Origin: Symbiodinium natans | Taxonomy: Eukaryota > Sar > Dinophyceae > Suessiales > Symbiodiniaceae | Assembly (NCBI GenBank): GCA_905221605.1 | Contig: CAJNDS010002590.1 | Coordinates: 62,501-126,500 of the forward strand | Direction: 5' to 3' | DNA: 64,000 nucleotides | Shown here: positions 11,101 through 22,739 of the stretch, piece by piece | How the letters are laid out: every line of letters begins with the position of its first letter | How positions within the stretch are numbered: the stretch's first letter is position 1 | The notes under the pieces: model-generated | Databases searched by the model: none | Told to the model about the DNA's origin: nothing | Seen by the model: only the letters and a program-made list of their open reading frames with translations | Translations under genes and position numbers: made by a program

Positions 11101-14100
11101 GCCCCGCAAATATGTGATCTAGACCTGAGGCAGTAGTATTGTGCCCTCTTCTGCGAGGGGGTTGCTTTAAATCAAGCTTGTCAGCTTAAACAAGCCACCA
11201 CTTGACACTTTCCTGGCGTCGGGGAAGTGTCGGATGGGCTTGAAGCGCAGCCTTCTCGCGTCTCCGGCAAGCCAGGAGGATCCCCCTCCAATCTCCAAGT
11301 TCAGTCAGATGCAGGATTCTCAACTCCTGGGGTTCATTTCAGGGTTCTCAAGTACTTGAGGTCCTGAGAATTTTCCAATCGGAGCATGACCTGGTGGTGA
11401 GGTGGTTTGAGGGCCCTGTGAAGGAGGGAGTCTGCCGAATCTTTGCGGGCGCCAGGCTGCTCTATCGCTCGAAAGGATGTGCCCGGCCCCAGAATGTGCA
11501 GCGGCGGTGCCTTCTCCAATTGTAGCGATTCTTTGCGGTTCTGAATGAAGTGCCCTCTTGCTAAGGGGCGCGTGCAAGAATGGCGCTGCAAGATGTGCAC
11601 GTTGCTGGGAATCCCTATACCGTACAGTCATCCCTAAACCCATAACTGCGCTGGTCGATCACAACTTGGTGAGAGAGAAATGGCCGTCAAAGCACGTTGA
11701 GCGCACCTTCTCTCTGACTGGTGAGTTTCTCGCGTGAAACTCCATCATGCCCCCCCCTAATACGACCTTTATGCCTTGAACCCTACCTTTTCTACAAACA
11801 CAAGGGGGCTCTTTCGCTAAGCTTGGGTCGTCGCGCTCATTATCCCCATGTTTGACTCTCCCTGCCTTCTCTTGTGCATGACCACATGATCCATGGCAAC
11901 CACTTGCTCTCTCATCATGCCTTGGGGGTTTGGGGTCCTCCTTGGTGCTGATTGTATTGTGATCAAGAGCCTGAGGCTCGGGTGAAGTGCAGCTGACCTC
12001 AGCCAAAGAGTTTCTTTCAGGAGCCGAAGCGCAGTTTGTGAAGTGCTGCTCAGTTTTCTCTGTGATGCCGAGAATGCACTACAAGACTGCGCCGCCTCAG
12101 CGCATGACTTCTTCCATGATCCGCCCGACGGGAAGCTGTCTTCTGCTTGATTCTGAGCTTGCCGATTAGCCCTAGGAATCATGAGTCAATAAGTCAGGAG
12201 GGAAGGTCCTTATCCTACAAGCTCTACACCCTGAACTGTGTGTCGGGATCCAGAAACCTTTCGCCCTTGCTGCGAGGATGGTGCTTTGTATTCGCAACCG
12301 CCGAAAGGGCGAGGACTTTACTGGAGAACTTGCCGCGGTGCCCTAGCTTCAAACGAATTTAGAATCTTTTGCTGACACCCCAAACCGCAAAACCTTGTAC
12401 AGTCTGGCATTGTCCTAAAGCCAAGAACCCCACAACTCACAACCCCAAACCGCAAATGCAAAGCCCGATGATACCATAGGAATGTCTCACAAACCTCAAA
12501 AACAGCCGCGGAGCTTCTTCAGATCTTTTTCGTCTTTCACAAAACTGCACGCCTGTCGAACAGCCAGGCAGGGGTGATCAATGCCACCCGCTTGGCCCAG
12601 AGGGTTGCCCAGAGGGTTCGGCAACAAAGCATACCTGGACTGCCCTCTTCGGAGTTTTCGGGGTGTGGGTGCACATGACATAGACTGAAGTTGCTGCGGG
12701 GCACGCTGTTGCACTTGAATGTCTTCCCTTCTCGGCGCTGAGACTCCACCCTGTGCTTGTCGTTGTTCTCATATGACTCGCGAGGCGACGGGGCTTCCTA
12801 CCTCGTAGTCAGCGTGGACGCTTTCCCTCCAAGAGCATCAGCTCAAGCTTCGCTGCGCGCGTGCACAGTGGGCAAGTACGGACATCAGAAGCAGAATTGT
12901 GGCGCAGGCTCGACTCATTAACGCTTACCGCCCGTAATCGCCCGTACCAAGCACAGGCTAGAGGCAGGGCTCTTCAAGAAAGTTTGTTCAAGAACTTGAT
13001 CAAGTGTCCCAGGAGGCGTGACACGAGATGGCGCAGAGGAAACCGAGGGCACTGCGCATGGCACGGTTCCTGGGGCAAGACTCTGCTCCGTCTACGCTGT
13101 TCTGCAGCGGCTCCCATGGCCTACAGGTCTCGTCCCGACAGCTCATGTCCTGAGGCATGCGGGTATTTTCGTGGTCTGTGAGCTATAGTAGCAAAAGGAC
13201 TTCTCTAGCATCCTGGCCGTCACCTTCACTCCCAGGCCTATCTTTCACCTTAGCCGTGTAGTCCTGGTACTGGGACTCAATTTGTCAAACTTGGAGTTGA
13301 GGACCAACTGCAGCCTGGCGGCCGACCATGGCATGAGCCCTCTTGTCTCTCGAGAAGTCTATAAGACTCCGCAGTGCCGGATACCATTGTCTTTGAATCC
13401 TTCTACTGCCTTTTGTCCTTCTCCATCGGCCGTCCATGTCTCCTGGTTGCAGAACCTGCGGGGGTGCTGCAAAAGTCAGGCTTTCAGGAAACCCAGACAC
13501 AGAGGAGAGCTTGTAGAAGCCGCTTCAAGAAGTGACATCTTAAGCTTGATTCGACAGGCGGTGCTCTGCCGTTTTCAAGTCCCAGTAGACTCAAGAGCTC
13601 TTCAGCGTAGGCTAAGGGAGGGATGCTTGCGGCGGGCGGCCGCGGTTCGGTGCCCAGGCCCGCATCGTTTTTGCGCATCTGAACCTTTGAATGTTCCGAA
13701 GGTTCCGAATGTTCCGAATGTACGGGGTGCGCTGGGAATGTGGGACCTATGGGACCTCGACGGCTGCATCTGCGACGAGAGCTCGCGATGGTTTGACCTG
13801 TGTTCTTCCGATCGCGGGCCGCTCACAGAGTCGCGGGAGGAAGGGAAGGGACTGGGAGCCGGTCTTGTGCCGGTCTTATCGGTCTTGTGCCGGCCGGTCT
13901 TGTGCCTCTGAGCACTCACCAAAGTCGAGGCTAGGAGGCAGCAAGCTCTGCCTTGTGAATGTGATTTATAGGCTCGTTCAACTGAGCCTTTGCCTCCAAA
14001 GGGCTTGGTTTCAGAATGCCTGAAGCCGGAAGATTCAGGAACCTCGATTGCTCCATGAAGTGTCCTCCCAAGGGCGTGCAAGCGTGCTGCGCTCCGGGCG

Positions 14101-14952
14101 CTGGCTGTGCACAATGTGCTCCTCCTTGCAGGTCGTCAAACTTTGAGAAGAGCTGCGCGTGTAGACTCGCAGGTCACAGCTGGGTGAGAGAATTGTGTCC
14201 GAGCACGGGGCATGTGTGGTGCACCTTCGTCTCTGACTGCTGTCCAGAACATCTCTTGCCTATGTTTTTTCGGGTTGGCCCCGAAAAACCAAGCCTCTTT
14301 CAGAGAGCTTTGTTTTCCCAAGGCTGCGCGTTGCGGGCAGATGTGGTTAAGGTGTGCTAAGGTGTGCGGCTCTAGCGTGTGTCACACGCGCACACAGTCG
14401 GATCGAAGGTGAGAGACTTGTTTCCGGGCACGGGGCATGTGAGCATTCTGACAAAACTCGTTGCAGATGCCATCTTGTTCCTTTGCTTTTTTGATGTTGC
14501 ATGAATTCTGGTTTGTTAGAGTACTTTTCCTGGCACGGCGATAGCGGCCCGCCCTAATAACGATAGGAGCCGAGTTTAACTTCATGAAGTGATAGTGCTG
14601 GATGCGCTGCATTGTGTTTCAGACGGACGATGTCGGAGGGCAGGAGCCACCTTCAGAGAAATGTCTCGGTGACTCCTCATCCTGAATCAAGTTCCCACCA
14701 GGTGCCCTGAGATCACGCGAGGGCGCGCCAGCATAAAAACGGCCACGGCGTTTCTGGATGCCTGGAGGGCTGATGGGTGCTTGTTTTTGTCTTGGGCCGA
14801 GGTCGACTTGGGGGGGTGACAAGGTTCGGCAAGGGGGCCTGTCCTGCTAAGGAAGCCCCCACCCCCACACCTAGGGGCCTGCAGTTTGTGTCTCAACATA
14901 AGCAAGATACTACAACACGTACTGCCGACCCGACTGCCTGCCAAAGAGCAGC
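8160..14952. other. Long gene-free stretch
   Basis: I find no frame with a recognisable domain in this 6.8 kb. The longest frame (13282-13911, 209 codons, plus) has an irregular composition and is overlapped by minus-strand frames of similar length. A short GTTCCGAATGTTCCGAATGT tandem lies near 13690-13722. Degenerate R1-like sequence occurs near 9060-9200, 10575-10640 and 10840-10940. Confidence 0.45.
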
Positions 14953-15060
14953 ATGCCACCTTCGGGGCGCTTCCGCAACGCCAGCGGACTGCGGAGGCAC
15001 GTGAGCTCCGTGCACATGGCCAAGTTGCAAATGTCCAATGCAGGGCAGAAGGGTTCGCAC
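14953..15060 (+). pseudogene. Possible C2H2 zinc-finger half, exon relic
   Basis: This frame encodes GRFRNASGLRRHVSSVHMAK, which fits the second half of a C2H2 finger (F-x5-L-x2-H-x4-H). The paired C-x2-C half is missing: only one cysteine lies upstream, in DCLPKSS. Third codon positions are almost all G or C across about 17 codons, as in real dinoflagellate exons. Whether this is an exon edge with the cysteines in another exon, or a decayed copy, cannot be told. The call rests on a short motif and is weak. Confidence 0.25.
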
Positions 15061-15802
15061 GGAACCAGGTGGGCTAGGGGCTCGAGGCGCCTAGAAAGGG
15101 GGGTTGGGTTCGGGCCGGTTGACACCGGAAGGGTAAGGACGGTGGCGGGGGGGCACGGAACCAGGTGGGCTAGGGGTTTGAGGCGGCTTAAGGTCCGAGG
15201 AAGGGGGTTTTCGGCCCATAGCTTTCGTTCGCCCTGCTCTCAAGTGTTTCGGGACTCCAGATCTTGCCCTTCCGTGGGTCTTCGGCACTTCGCGTGACAT
15301 GTCAACTTTCCTGCCCGGAAGTGAACAGATTGAAACGAGGTCTGTGCCAAGAAGTCTCCTGCGATCTCATACCGTCTCGTGCGATCCTCTGCGGAATTGC
15401 CTCATGTTAGCAAAAGACAAGCTCTCGAGGATTCTCGAGGTATCTGCGGCATTCTGCGGCCTCCGGATTTGACGGCCTGATCTAGGGACTGACAAAGCAA
15501 GACGGGGTTTCTGTGCCCAACATGGGGCTCCTGGAGCCCTTCCTCAGCCAAGCTTCCGCTCTTCGTGCAACGTGCGATCGATCCAGATGTGAATGACTTG
15601 CTGTGAGGATGGAAGATGTCAAGAGAGTCATTAGCCTATTCTGAAGTTGTCCGTAGCCCTGAGCTCGCCAATGGGAGCGTTCAATGTGCCCTTGCTGTGG
15701 TCAGAGGGTCTGGTCGCGTTACATATGAGGTGACCATAAGCTGGCCGATCTTTTCAGGCAAAAGAATGTGGCTTCTTACGGAAGGACAGAGGCCACCACG
15801 TG
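15061..15802. other. No recognisable gene; short internal duplication
   Basis: GGAACCAGGTGGGCTAGGGG occurs at 15061 and again at 15158 as a ~97-bp imperfect tandem. Nothing else supportable. Confidence 0.45.
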
Positions 15803-16076
15803 AGCAAGCACCAAACCCCCCAGCCATTCAAGTAAGCAAGGGGTGGACACGAATGCCCAAAAACCCTGTAAAGCGATGGGAACACTTGAAAAGCGACACC
15901 CCTACGTTACTGATGTGCTTTGGTGGGCTATAACCTTGAATTTTCCAGAAGCGACACCTTCAGACATCAAGCGTGGAAAACTGATGCTAACACCCTGTAG
16001 AGCGATGGGAACACTTGAAAAGCGACCCCCGTCATGTTACATCCATTAGCGCCACCAGCCGGTTTTGGCAGTCGCT
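15803..16076. repeat. MITE-B copy 2
   Basis: The element begins AGCAAGCACC and ends GGCAGTCGCT, is 274 bp long, and carries the double CCCTGTAAAGCGAT / CCCTGTAGAGCGAT motif. Its ends match the other copies, but flanking duplications are not intact. Confidence 0.75.
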
Positions 16077-19000
16077 CACATGGGATTCCAGCCCTGGTCT
16101 TGTTCACAATATGGCTTTGATAGACAACCTTAGCTTCGGTGAAAAGAAAAGTCCATGGTGATGCCTCCCTAGCCTTGAGAGCGGCTTTCAGAGGCATTGA
16201 AGCCATGTCTGCTTATATGGCCTGAGGCCGATCTTTGCAATTGCCAGAAGAAGCTGCAGAGGAATGACGCGCCTCTAAGAGGCCGGTGCCATCGTGAGCA
16301 ATTTTGTGCGAAGTCACCCTGAGGTCCAGTTGTATGGGCTTGCCTTTGCTTGGCTATGTGCTTGTCTCATCTTCAGGCCCATGACCCGCCGACGGCTGTG
16401 AAGTCACTAAGTATAAGAAGGTGCGACAAGGGCCACTTGTCTGGCCTTTGGTTCTGGGGCTGTGCAGTTAGGCTTGAGATATGAGGGGCCTCTTAAGTTC
16501 CCTCGGAAACGTCCGGGAGTGGTTGCCCTGCAGACTGAAAGACGGTCCGGCGTCCCGTCCGCTGTGTTCCTTGGTTCGTGCTTTGCGACTTCACTCCCGC
16601 GGCCGGGAGATTGCCCAAACCTTCGGGAATTCCTTGTGCTCTCGGGATCTCTCGGGCATGGCGAGCACTCTGCGCTGTATCACTTAGCTACCACACTCGT
16701 GCTTCGCTGCAGGGCATGACACCAGCTTCGGCCCCTTAGGCTGGGAGGCGCTCAGTCGGGCCCCGGCGAAGGTCAAGGAAGCGAGGCTTCCTTCCACCTG
16801 TGGCGGCTTCTCATGCATCCTGCATGGTCTTGAGCCTTTCAGGTGGACTGCTCCGAAACTCTTGGCCAAAACTTGGACTTGCCTAACGGTGTCAGTTAGC
16901 GACTCGTGCCTCTGTGGCCGGATGCCAAACAAGCCACAAGGTGTACCAAGGAAGGCTGAAGGGACTGAATTGACAGTCCGAGTGTTGCCGTGCCGACGGA
17001 GACCAAACCACCCAGATGCTCAGCAGTCCTGTGTAAAGCTGCGCCGACCACGTCAGAAGTAGGTGACCGCAGTCCCAGGTTTCTTCCTACTGGTGCCGGC
17101 TACTGTCGGGCACTTCTCAAGACCCCCTCAAGACGAACAAATTGAACACATGGGCCGGCTTGCTTTCCTTTTTGGAGCACCGTCCGAGCGCACTTCGGAG
17201 GTGTCAGAGCAATCGGAACAAAGCCAATGTTTTCTTCGCGCACGTGTAGGCTGCCTGCCTAAAGTCCCAAATCAGATCAAGTTCAGTGCCGTTTGATCCG
17301 CATGAGTGGCGGTTTTGGGTCTGGGCAGTCTCCGGAGCAGCTGGAGCAGCTGACTCGCTCAAAACCCACTGGATTTTGAACTGTGCAATCTTATTGCTCT
17401 CCTGGTACTTGTAAATTCCAGGTCAAAGAGGTGGAGCACAGGTCGCATGGGTTAGGAACATGTTCTGGCCCGCCCCCAGGTAGGCTCAGGATGGCCCAGA
17501 AAAGGGCCTAGGGCCGAGGGGTTGCTTCCCAGGGCCCTCGGCATCTGTCGGCGTCGGGCGTGATCTGCCCTCAAAAGCCACGCCGTGTGACTTGCTCGAG
17601 TCCATCCTAGATCCCATGGGTGCATCTGACACCTCCTTGGTGGAAACAGACCTTCAGTCCAGATACCAATGGAAAGTTCGCTCGTTTTAGCTCCGATTCT
17701 TGCCACTCTGTTTAGCTCCGATTCTTGCCACTCTTTTTCCTGTCTGCCTGCCGGCTCTTTGTTCTCAACTCTCACTCTTCAGCCGCGTCTTTTCGCTCGT
17801 ACAATGCTAACTCCCCCAAAGTGAAATGCATCCCTGTGTGGCAGCCCAGCATCGTGTCCCTCTGAATGGCCCTCAAAAAGATAGCTTGCTTCGCTCATTT
17901 TCGCTCGTTTCGCCTTGCTAGCCTCCTATCCGCTGCTGGCCTTACTGGCACTAATCTCGTCGTTCACTCCTGGTCACCAGATCCCTTGCGGACGTGTGAG
18001 CCTGCGCTGCCACTGTGGGAGCACTTGTGATTGACACAACACAATCACAAATCACATGGTGGTTTCCGAAATTAGGGGTACCTTCTTGGGGTCCTTGTTA
18101 TAAGGGGATCCGACTATTTGGGGATATTTTGTTGGGGCTCCCTGGCATCAAATCAGCACGAGAAGCTCGGCCCTTCTGAGCTCCTGTTGGCTGGATCCAG
18201 AGAACTTCTGAGCCTAGGCCGAGTCAAGCCCGCCACACTGTCTGCGTTAAAGTTGAGTGCAGCATGCCACTCGGACAGCGTGGCAGCACTGCGCATTGCA
18301 AGCAAGCCTTGCTGTTGGAATGCCATGGCCCAAGTGGCCCTTGGGGCACTGCACATCCAGCACCTTCCGAATTTGGTACATGGAATTTGGCTGAGTCAGG
18401 TGAGGTGGACCGGCTTGGACCGCGTTGTGACCCTGAAAAGTGGCACGCTTTGGCACGCCCTGTGCGCGCGATCTCAAGGTGGTACACTAGTGGTACACCT
18501 CTTTTTTATCATCAAGTCCTGACATGTGCGACCCCTTGCCGTATCGCCGAGGCCGAGTTGAGAAGGATGGTGCTCCGGCAGTTAACAGCATGTCGCACCT
18601 TCACTGAATGACCAAGCCATTTCCGTAGGCCAGTGACATGGGTATTTAGAAGCCCTAGGAATCCTTCCGGGATCTCCTGTGATCAGGAATCCGACGAGGG
18701 GTGTGGCAGCGTTGTATGGGCCAGCAGCTCAACTCAGGAAATCTTGCGGCCTGTGCACGCTACGAACCTTGCGCCTGCGCTCGCATCTGACTTGTCTTGT
18801 ATAAGCTTTGCTCTGCAGTTGCGTGGCACATGTGGCTTGAGCTGACAGCTTGCACATTCGCCTGCCTGTCCACGTGGGCAAAAAAAATTCGGATCCTAAG
18901 AGACATGCCTTCATGTTCGCGTGAAAAGACTCGTGTTGGTATGCGGCCCGTTCTGCCTGAATAGTCATGTCATATAGGGTCTACAATGGTGGGTTCAGGG

Positions 19001-19604
19001 TCTGGCTGAGGGGAAGTCATGTCACAACGCCCCCCTCCCACCCGAGCGAAGGAGCGCTGCCTGGAAGTGATTTGTGTGGCCGGACTACCTGAAGGAGCGG
19101 CGCTGCTGCGGTTCTCTCCCGGTTCTCTGAGCGTTGTTTGTCTAGAATGCCTGCGCAGGTCCTGTAGGATAGGAGCTCCAAGATCAGCGTTCTTGCGGCC
19201 GTGGTTGATTTGCCGGCCCGGCGCGACGCATATCTCAAGTCTCAAAGCCAATTCTCCTGGAAAGATCTGCAAACCCGGCTTCAATCTGTCAGATCCGGCT
19301 TCAGTTTTCGAGGGTCCGTCCCCGAAGTTCCACACTCCGGATCCCTGATCCATAGTGATGTCCAGTGACTCGGGTGATACAGACTTGTGCTCCCGCAAGT
19401 TGGCTGGATCTCCGCATGGTTGAAGGGTGTGTGCAGGGGTCTGTGTCTCTGGGTTTGGCAGCTTTTGCTGAAGCACCTCTGAGAAGGGCCCCCGCGGAGA
19501 AAGTACGCAGCTCTAGCGGTGGAGCTCACTGAGTTTTCTTGGGCTGATTTTCGCTGTCCAGTGGCATCTTCCCAACATGATGGGGTGCGGGGATGTTGGA
19601 AATA
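16077..19604. other. Gene-free stretch
   Basis: Short overlapping frames only. Near 18080-18130 a CTTGTTATAAGGGGATCC-type sequence resembles 63610-63690, a probable small inverted-repeat element. A 23-bp tandem (TTTAGCTCCGATTCTTGCCA twice) lies near 17685-17735. Confidence 0.45.
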
Positions 19605-21318
19605 GCTAGGTACAGCTTTGCAAATCCACCTCCCATTCCATCTGGTGAGCCGTTGTTGGAAAATGGTTGATGGAACGCAGCAGGAGCCACAGGTCTCGGC
19701 TTGGCACTGGTTTCGCCAACCACTGAGTGGCCCGCGGGCTCCAGCAATAAACTCGCGTCCAGCCATGTGTTGCATGTCTGCTCTGTCCTGAAGCTTGGCT
19801 TGTCCCAGGCTCGGCCGTGGAGCCTCTGCTGCGATCACTCGCGAGTCAAAAGGTTTCGCTGCTTCTGAAGTGGTGTGCTCAGAATGTCAGGAGATGTCAC
19901 GGGACGATGCGGCAGATCCCGGCAGATCATTTGAACCTGTTGGGTGGGCCTGGAGTCACCCTGTGACACGGGGCTTGAGAGAGACACACTGCTTCTGCTT
20001 CTTCTGCTTCAAGGGGCTGTGCCGTCTGATGCAGCTTTGCAAATCCACCTCCCATTCCATCTGGTGAGCCGTTGTTGGAAAATGGTTGATGGAACGCAGC
20101 AGGATGCACAGGTCTCGGCTTGGCACTGGTTTCGCCGACCACTGAGTGGCCCGCGGGCTCCAGCAATAAACTCGTGTCCAGCCATGTGTTGCATGTCTGC
20201 GCTGTCCTGAAGCTTGGCTTGTCCCAGGCTCGGCCGTGGAGACCTGCTGCGATCGCTCGCGAGTCAAAAGGTTTCGCTGCTTCTGAAGTGGTGTGCTCAG
20301 AATGTCAGGAGATGTCACAGGACGATGCGGCAGATCCCGGCAGATCCTTCGAACCTGTTGGGTGGGCCTGGAGTCACCCTGTCACAACGGGCTTGAGAGA
20401 GACACACTGCCTCTGCTTCTGAGATGTCACGGGGCGATGCGGCAGATCCCGGCAGATGATTTGAACCTGTTGGGTGGGCCTGGAGTCAACCTGTCACACG
20501 GGGCTTGAGAGAGACACACTGCTTCTGCTTCTTCTGCTTCAAGGGGCTGTGCCGTCTAGGTACAGCTTTGCAAATCCACCTCCCATTCCATCTGGTGAGC
20601 CGTTGTTGGAAAATGGTTGATGGAACGCAGCAGGAGCCACAGGTATCGGCTTGGCACTGGTTTCGCCGACCACTGAGTGGCCCGCGGGCTCCAGCAATAA
20701 ACTCGCGTCCAGCCATGTGTTGCATGTCTGCTCTGTCCTGAAGCTTGGCTTGTCCCAGGCTCGGCCGTGGAGCCTCTGCTGCGATCACTCGCGAGTCAAA
20801 AGGTTTCGCTGCTTCTGAAGTGGTGTGCTCAGAATGTCAGGAGATGTCACGGGACGATGCGGCAGATCCCGGCAGATCATTTGAACCTGTTGGGTGGGCC
20901 TGGAGTCACCCTGTGACACGGGGCTTGAGAGAGACACACTGCTTCTGCTTCTTCTGCTTCAAGGGGCTGTGCCGTCTGATGCAGCTTTGCAAATCCACCT
21001 CCCATTCCATCTGGTGAGCCGTTGTTGGAAAATGGTTGATGGAACGCAGCAGGATACACAGGTCTTGGCTTGGCACTGGTTTCGCCGACCACTGAGTGGC
21101 CCGCGGGCTCCAGCAATAAACTCGTGTCCAGCCATGTGTTGCATGTCTGCTCTGTCCTGAAGCTTGGCTTGTCCCAGGCTCGGCCGTGGAGACCTGCTGC
21201 GATCGCTCGCGAGTCAAAAGGTCTCGCTGCTTCTGAAGTGGTGTGCTCAGAATCTCAGGAGATGTCACGGGACGATGCGGCAGATCCCGGCAGATCCCGG
21301 CAGATCATTTGAACCTGT
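19605..21318. repeat. Satellite array S1 (~419-bp unit)
   Basis: The marker GCTTGGCTTGTCCCAGGCTC recurs at 19793, 20212, 20743 and 21162, spaced 419, 531 and 419 bp. The 531-bp unit holds an internal partial re-duplication around 20420-20490. Partial units close both ends. Open frames of 80-120 codons exist on both strands in most units but are broken differently by each indel, so I treat the array as non-coding. The same unit makes up array S2 at 35945-39961. Confidence 0.92.
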
Positions 21319-21411
21319 CTTGAATGCCACGGAGCAGTCGGAAAACTTGTGCGGAGCGGCCGGCGCCAGCGGAGCGCCATCTGTGGCTCTGGTGTGCTGT
21401 GATCTCAGGCC

Positions 21412-21490
21412 TCGCACGGTGGGGAATCGAACCTGCCCAAGCGCGAGACCTTGCATCACAAGTGCGGCTCCTACCCGACTCATCCGACTG
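21412..21490 (-). pseudogene. tRNA-like relic, probable SINE head
   Basis: The minus strand contains a perfect B-box (GGTTCGATTCC, 21423-21433) and, 45 bases upstream, AGTCGGGTAGGAGC, which resembles a tRNA D-arm. The anticodon arm pairs only in part and the T-stem is disrupted, so this cannot be a working tRNA. A tRNA-derived SINE promoter fits best. It directly follows satellite array S1. Confidence 0.4.
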
Positions 21491-22191
21491 AAGGTCGGGA
21501 GTGCTGCGGGCCAAAAAGTCTCGTCGAGTTCTCCGTGGTGTTGCGCACATGTCGTTAGACGTGCATACAGAAGTCTGGAATTCGTTTTCAAGGCTGCGTG
21601 TCCGCCCGCCTTCGCAGAAGCTGCTAGGGTTTAGGTAGCGGTTCCTTCACATTTCACATGGGGCCAGGGTTTCTTTTTGTCTCAGGTCTTGTGGTCTTGT
21701 GGTCCTCTGGTCCTGTTGTCAAACGACTTTACCCTTACTGAACCCCATGTAGAATGAACAGCCTGTTGAATGAAGGGTGTCGACACAGAGCTGGCTGAAT
21801 CCAGCAATGCATTTCACAAATCTAGGAGAGAAGAATGGGGCTTAACAAAAGGAAGAATGGGGCTTCGGAGTGAAGAAGAGGCGAGACCAGATGGTTCCCC
21901 GTACCACGGAGAATCTGGAGAAATCATATGTAGGACTTTGTAGAACAGAGCAAGCCACGGGCTCGGAGTCTCAGATCTTTCCCGAGGGAACCTCACAAAG
22001 ATGAACAACCTCCAGATTCAAAACGTTCCTTCTGCCCTAAAGCAGCGTTTTCTTGTAATCGGCGAAAACATCGCTGGTTTGCTTAGCAAGCTTTCTGAGC
22101 AACGTGAAACCTCGATGTGGCCTAATCTTTCCTCCAGGGAGCCGTGTTCGCTACAGATCGGCGTCTCCGAACACAAAAAGGAATGGCACCT

Positions 22192-22258
22192 GTCTGTCTC
22201 TCTGTCTCTCTGTCTCTCTCTGTGTGTGTGTGTGTGTGTGTGCGTGTGCGCGCGCGCA
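22192..22258 (+). repeat. CT then GT microsatellite
   Basis: Runs of TCTCTGTCTC change to (GT)n and then GCGCGC. The tract abuts the left end of the large retrotransposon. Confidence 0.85.
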
Positions 22259-22341
22259 TTGTGTGCGGAGTGACATTAGCGAGCGTCGGAATGCGCAGAA
22301 TATGCGGCTCGAGTCAGCCCAGATCCGCCAGGAAATTTCGC
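22259..22341 (+). repeat. Split direct repeat A1
   Basis: 83 bp beginning TTGTGTGCGGAGTGACAT and ending GGAAATTTCGC. It matches A2 at 82 of 83 positions (T/G at ACATTAGC/ACATGAGC) and sets the left end of the element. Confidence 0.9.
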
Positions 22342-22739
22342 AATGTGAAGGCAATGGCTCGTGTTGGTGCAGCTCGCGCCTTATGTGAATGTGAAGTGGC
22401 GATCGAGTGCTTCTTCGACTGGCCGTTTGCCTGCGCCGTCATGGGCTCGATCCACCGCAAGCCCACTTGGAAGTTTGAGCAGTCGAGTGAGGAGATACGT
22501 GTAGGAGGACCTGTAAAACAAGGGACCTGTAAAGCTAAATGCCGCGCGCCTTGTTTGAGCTGTGGTGCTGCATTCTTGCGTTGGGCGTGTAGGTGTGGTT
22601 TGCTTCGTTTCTCTGATGCACGTGCGCGGGCAGTTCGCTTTTGCCCTGAGTCACAGGTTGCGCAGCCTGAACGTTGTAATCCTTCTGCTCGAGTGGCAGC
22701 ATAGTTGGTGGATTGTTGGTGGTGTGCAACATTTCGCCC

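Noticed and set aside
13282-13911. 209-codon plus-strand open frame
   Set aside because: Irregular composition, no domain, equally long antisense frames, and it crosses a short GTTCCGAAT tandem. Probably a chance frame in GC-rich DNA.
19795-20067. 90- to 156-codon frames repeated through the satellite arrays
   Set aside because: They recur only because the satellite recurs. Indels break them differently in each unit and both strands are open, so there is no sign of protein-level constraint.
21412-21490. Functional tRNA gene on the minus strand
   Set aside because: The B-box is perfect, but the T-stem, anticodon stem and acceptor stem do not pair. Kept only as a tRNA-like relic.
22001-22704. 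186-codon frame left of and overlapping the recombinase start
   Set aside because: It begins in a GT microsatellite and crosses repeat A1 in a frame without motifs. It is not part of the recombinase ORF.
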